The notes under the pieces: model-generated
Databases searched by the model: none
Told to the model about the DNA's origin: nothing
The model's input: only the letters and a program-made list of their open reading frames with translations
Shown: positions 61,368 to 64,000 of the stretch, in pieces
Layout: the number at the start of each line of letters is the position of its first letter
Numbering within the stretch: the first letter of the stretch is position 1
Assembly: GCA_964532715.1 (NCBI GenBank)
Contig: CAZHIX010000001.1
Coordinates: forward strand, 1-64,000
Length of the DNA stretch: 64,000 nt
Origin: 1-14-0-10-45-29 sp964532715
Lineage (GTDB): Archaea; Micrarchaeota; Micrarchaeia; Anstonellales; Anstonellaceae
Direction: 5' to 3'
Translations under genes and position numbers: made by a program

Positions 61368-64000
61368 ATGCAAAAAAGAGAATTCAAATATTACCCGCAG
61401 GATTTTGAAAAACTTATAGCAAAACCATTACATATGAATTTAACTTTTGATATTTTTGATAATTATGTAGATGTACAAAATCATATTCTTATTGAAATTT
61501 TTGAAGATACTAAAAAAATTGTTTTGGATGCAAACAATTTAGAAATAAAAGCTCTGAAATGTATTGAATCAGAAATAAGTTACGAGTATAAAAAAGACGT
61601 CTCAAAACTTGAAATTAATTTCAAAACAAAGCTAAAAGCAGGGCAAAAAATAAATTTATTTACTCATGTTGTTTGCAAGCCTACAAAAAATATTTTAGAG
61701 GGGATTTATTACGACCAAACTCCGAGCGGGGCTCCGCCTACGATGATATCTCAATGTCAACAATGGGGATTTCAAAGAATTACTCCTTGCTTTGATGATA
61801 TGCAAGCAAAATGCACGTATACTACGAAGATAATTGCAGATTCTAGATACACTCATATGATCTCAAATGGAGATATATTAAAACAAAAAACAAGCAGGGG
61901 GAACAATCGTAGCGAAATCATATATGTTAATACAAAAACTCCTATGGCCCCTTATCTTTTTTTCATAGGAGTTGGTACCTATGATCAATTTGAGCGTGTT
62001 TTTGAATATCCTGATGCTTCGCAGTTTATGTTACAACTTCTTGTTGCGCCCGGATGTGAAAAAAATAGTGCATTACAATCTCTTGAAATACTTCATGATG
62101 CTATAATGTGGATACATCTATTTACTGGAGAACAATCTTATTCTGATGTAGATAAACGTCAAAAACTTTTTGATATGATAAAAAAACGAGAACAGATGCG
62201 CGCAAGAAACGACAGTCCTATTCAAATACGAAAAGAAGTTGCAGAACTTGCATCTCAGTTGAAACTTGGGTATAAATACACTGGTTCAGTATATCGTGAG
62301 ATTGCAATGCAAAATTCAAATTTTGGTGGGATGGAAAATGTTGGAAACACTACCGTAGTTGCAAATCGCATAATGCCCTCTCAAAAAATGCCTGATTCAG
62401 TTTTTGAATACTTAATCGCAGTCAAGTGTCACGAATTTTATCACAACCTAAATGGTTCTGAAGTTACTGGGGCATCTCCATTTGAGCTTTGGCTCAACGA
62501 AGCAGTAACCTGTGTTGTTGAACACGAATATATGAATTATCTTTCGCAAAGTCAATATTCGCGCTTAGAAGAAGTGATACGTATAATTTCTCCAGATGGC
62601 GGAACACTTGATCACGACACTGGTTCAATGACTATGCCCATAATTCCAAGTGGATTCAATACTCCCGACGATTTAATTTCTGAAGTTACATATTCAAAAG
62701 CACCTGAATTTGTGCATATGATTAAGACTGTGATGGGTAAAGAAAAATTTGCAAAAGCACTTGCAAACTATCATCAAAAGTTCTCTCACAAAAATGCAAC
62801 TACTCAAGATTGGATTAATTGCATGTGTGAAGAAGCATCTGTAGATTTTAATGCCATGGCTTTATCTTGGCTTCATCAAAGCGGATATCCTACGGTTCAT
62901 GTAAAAAAATCATTTTCAATCAAAAACAAACTTCTCACTTTAGACTTAACTCAAAGTGGTTTTGAGAAGGCGCACTGGCATTTTCCATTTAATGCAACTC
63001 TTGTAGATGAAAACGGCAAGGATATAGCTACCAAGCAAATATTTGTGCAAAATGTAAACGAACAAATAATCTTTGAGAATATCACGCAAGAACCAGCATT
63101 TATTTCGTTTGCAAGAAATTACATGTTTTATGGAAAAGTTGATTATAATTATAGCGAAAAAGAACTATTTTCAATGCTAAAACATGATTCGGATTATATA
63201 AATCGTTATATTGCTTTTACAAAAATAGCTGAAAAAGAAAAAATGCGTCTTATATCTGATAATAATGCGATCGTGTCTGATAAATTTGTTGATACTTTTT
63301 TCAAATTACTGTCTGACGAATCTCTTGTTGAAAAAATGGGTGTCTCTATTTTGGCAATTTCTGATTCGCTAGAAGATAAAAAACTAAAACACAGTTATCA
63401 AAAATTATATGAAATATCAAAAAAAATAAGTTATGCAATTGCATCAAAATACAAAAAAAAACTTATTGAAATATATAATTTATATTCAGCGAAATCTGTA
63501 GATGCATCATTTGTAAAAAAGAAAATTTATGATATTAAAATGCGTTCGCTAAAAAATACTGCTCTTTGTTTACTTTCAGAACTTGACACACAAGATATTC
63601 ATGAAATAATTCTCAATCAATTTGAAAACCCAAAAAGTGCATCAGATAAATATGTAGCATTTGCCCTAATACTAAATAGTTCTATCAACGGCAAGGAAAA
63701 AATTATATCTTCTTATGAGTCTGAAGCGTCAAAGGACTTGGTTGAGTGGGAAGTATTCTTGTCAAGAATAGGTGCAAATGACTCTCAAGATCCAATTTCC
63801 TTAATAAAAAATGTTGAAAAATCAAAATTATTTAGAATTGACCAATCAAATGATCAGCGAATGTTCATGCGTTTTGCTTTCAATAAAAGAATTTCATTAC
63901 TCACACAAACCGGGCGTGAATATTTAAAAGAAATTATAATAAAACTTGCAAAAATAAACGAATATTCTACTATGCATATATTATCTGTATTCTCAAAATT
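61368..64000 (+). CDS. M1-family (gluzincin) aminopeptidase, 3' end outside the window
   Basis: The first 877 residues of a large metallopeptidase. It has GGMENVGNTTVV (about residue 318), the GAMEN-type exopeptidase motif with Gly for Ala. HEFYH (about 355-359) and the third zinc ligand Glu, 18 residues on in WLNEAVT, form HEXXH-X18-E. A HEAT-like C-terminal region follows. It releases N-terminal amino acids from peptides in the cytoplasm. GAGGTG precedes ATG 61368. No stop occurs before 64000. Confidence 0.92.
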   Translation, partial: MQKREFKYYPQDFEKLIAKPLHMNLTFDIFDNYVDVQNHILIEIFEDTKKIVLDANNLEIKALKCIESEISYEYKKDVSKLEINFKTKLKAGQKINLFTHVVCKPTKNILEGIYYDQTPSGAPPTMISQCQQWGFQRITPCFDDMQAKCTYTTKIIADSRYTHMISNGDILKQKTSRGNNRSEIIYVNTKTPMAPYLFFIGVGTYDQFERVFEYPDASQFMLQLLVAPGCEKNSALQSLEILHDAIMWIHLFTGEQSYSDVDKRQKLFDMIKKREQMRARNDSPIQIRKEVAELASQLKLGYKYTGSVYREIAMQNSNFGGMENVGNTTVVANRIMPSQKMPDSVFEYLIAVKCHEFYHNLNGSEVTGASPFELWLNEAVTCVVEHEYMNYLSQSQYSRLEEVIRIISPDGGTLDHDTGSMTMPIIPSGFNTPDDLISEVTYSKAPEFVHMIKTVMGKEKFAKALANYHQKFSHKNATTQDWINCMCEEASVDFNAMALSWLHQSGYPTVHVKKSFSIKNKLLTLDLTQSGFEKAHWHFPFNATLVDENGKDIATKQIFVQNVNEQIIFENITQEPAFISFARNYMFYGKVDYNYSEKELFSMLKHDSDYINRYIAFTKIAEKEKMRLISDNNAIVSDKFVDTFFKLLSDESLVEKMGVSILAISDSLEDKKLKHSYQKLYEISKKISYAIASKYKKKLIEIYNLYSAKSVDASFVKKKIYDIKMRSLKNTALCLLSELDTQDIHEIILNQFENPKSASDKYVAFALILNSSINGKEKIISSYESEASKDLVEWEVFLSRIGANDSQDPISLIKNVEKSKLFRIDQSNDQRMFMRFAFNKRISLLTQTGREYLKEIIIKLAKINEYSTMHILSVFSK

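Overview
The window is a metagenome-style scaffold that appears to join DNA from two organisms. Positions 1 to about 3750 look bacterial. They carry a G+C-hairpin terminator, two secreted TPR proteins and a 5'-truncated rapZ, a gene family of bacteria. From about 3750 to 64000 the DNA is archaeal. It is A+T-rich and has an A-type ATP synthase operon, an archaeal ATP-dependent DNA ligase, archaeal mevalonate-pathway genes, a C/D box guide RNA, TATA-box promoters, leaderless starts and a recurrent GGTGAT ribosome binding site. The lineage (euryarchaeal or DPANN) cannot be fixed from sequence reading alone.

Layout of the archaeal part. At 3.75-7.4 kb lie a HEPN toxin, the phosphomevalonate dehydratase small subunit, a diphosphomevalonate decarboxylase, a RelBE-type pair and a deoxyribosyltransferase-like protein. 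At 7.7-12.8 kb carA and carB are split by a VapBC-like pair. At 13.5-14.7 kb is a three-gene caspase-like (C25/gingipain-type) operon whose protease gene is interrupted by a 122-bp palindromic element. At 14.7-27.8 kb is a complete type I-B CRISPR-Cas locus: csa3 divergent from cas6-cas8b-cas7-cas5-cas3-cas4-cas1-cas2, then a leader and a 44-repeat array with a 100-N gap after the first repeat. At 27.8-33 kb the defence island continues with a Fic protein, an AbiE pair, a DEDD exonuclease and an MNT-HEPN pair with its own palindromic operators. At 33.2-42.5 kb are tRNA-Gly(CCC), a C/D box sRNA, rlmH, a sensor-like lipoprotein with two solute-binding domains around a Cache-like region, CorA, a Kazal-domain lipoprotein and the TrkH/TrkA potassium system. 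At 42.5-52 kb are housekeeping genes (DNA ligase, AsnRS, IscS/IscU, RibL-like, a flavin reductase) and a divergent pair of KaiC-type proteins, one of which has lost both Walker motifs. At 52.2-61 kb is the ATP synthase operon H-I-K-E-C-F-A-B-D, and at 61.4-64 kb an M1 aminopeptidase that runs off the end.

Taken together, 3.7-33 kb is a dense defence and toxin-antitoxin region around the CRISPR locus, and 33-64 kb is mostly core metabolism, transport and energy conversion. The most notable points are the chimeric join; the 55-bp identity on both sides of the CRISPR gap, which looks like an assembly branch point at the newest spacers; the caspase operon with an element whose exact removal restores the frame; the C/D box sRNA; and the active/degenerate KaiC pair.
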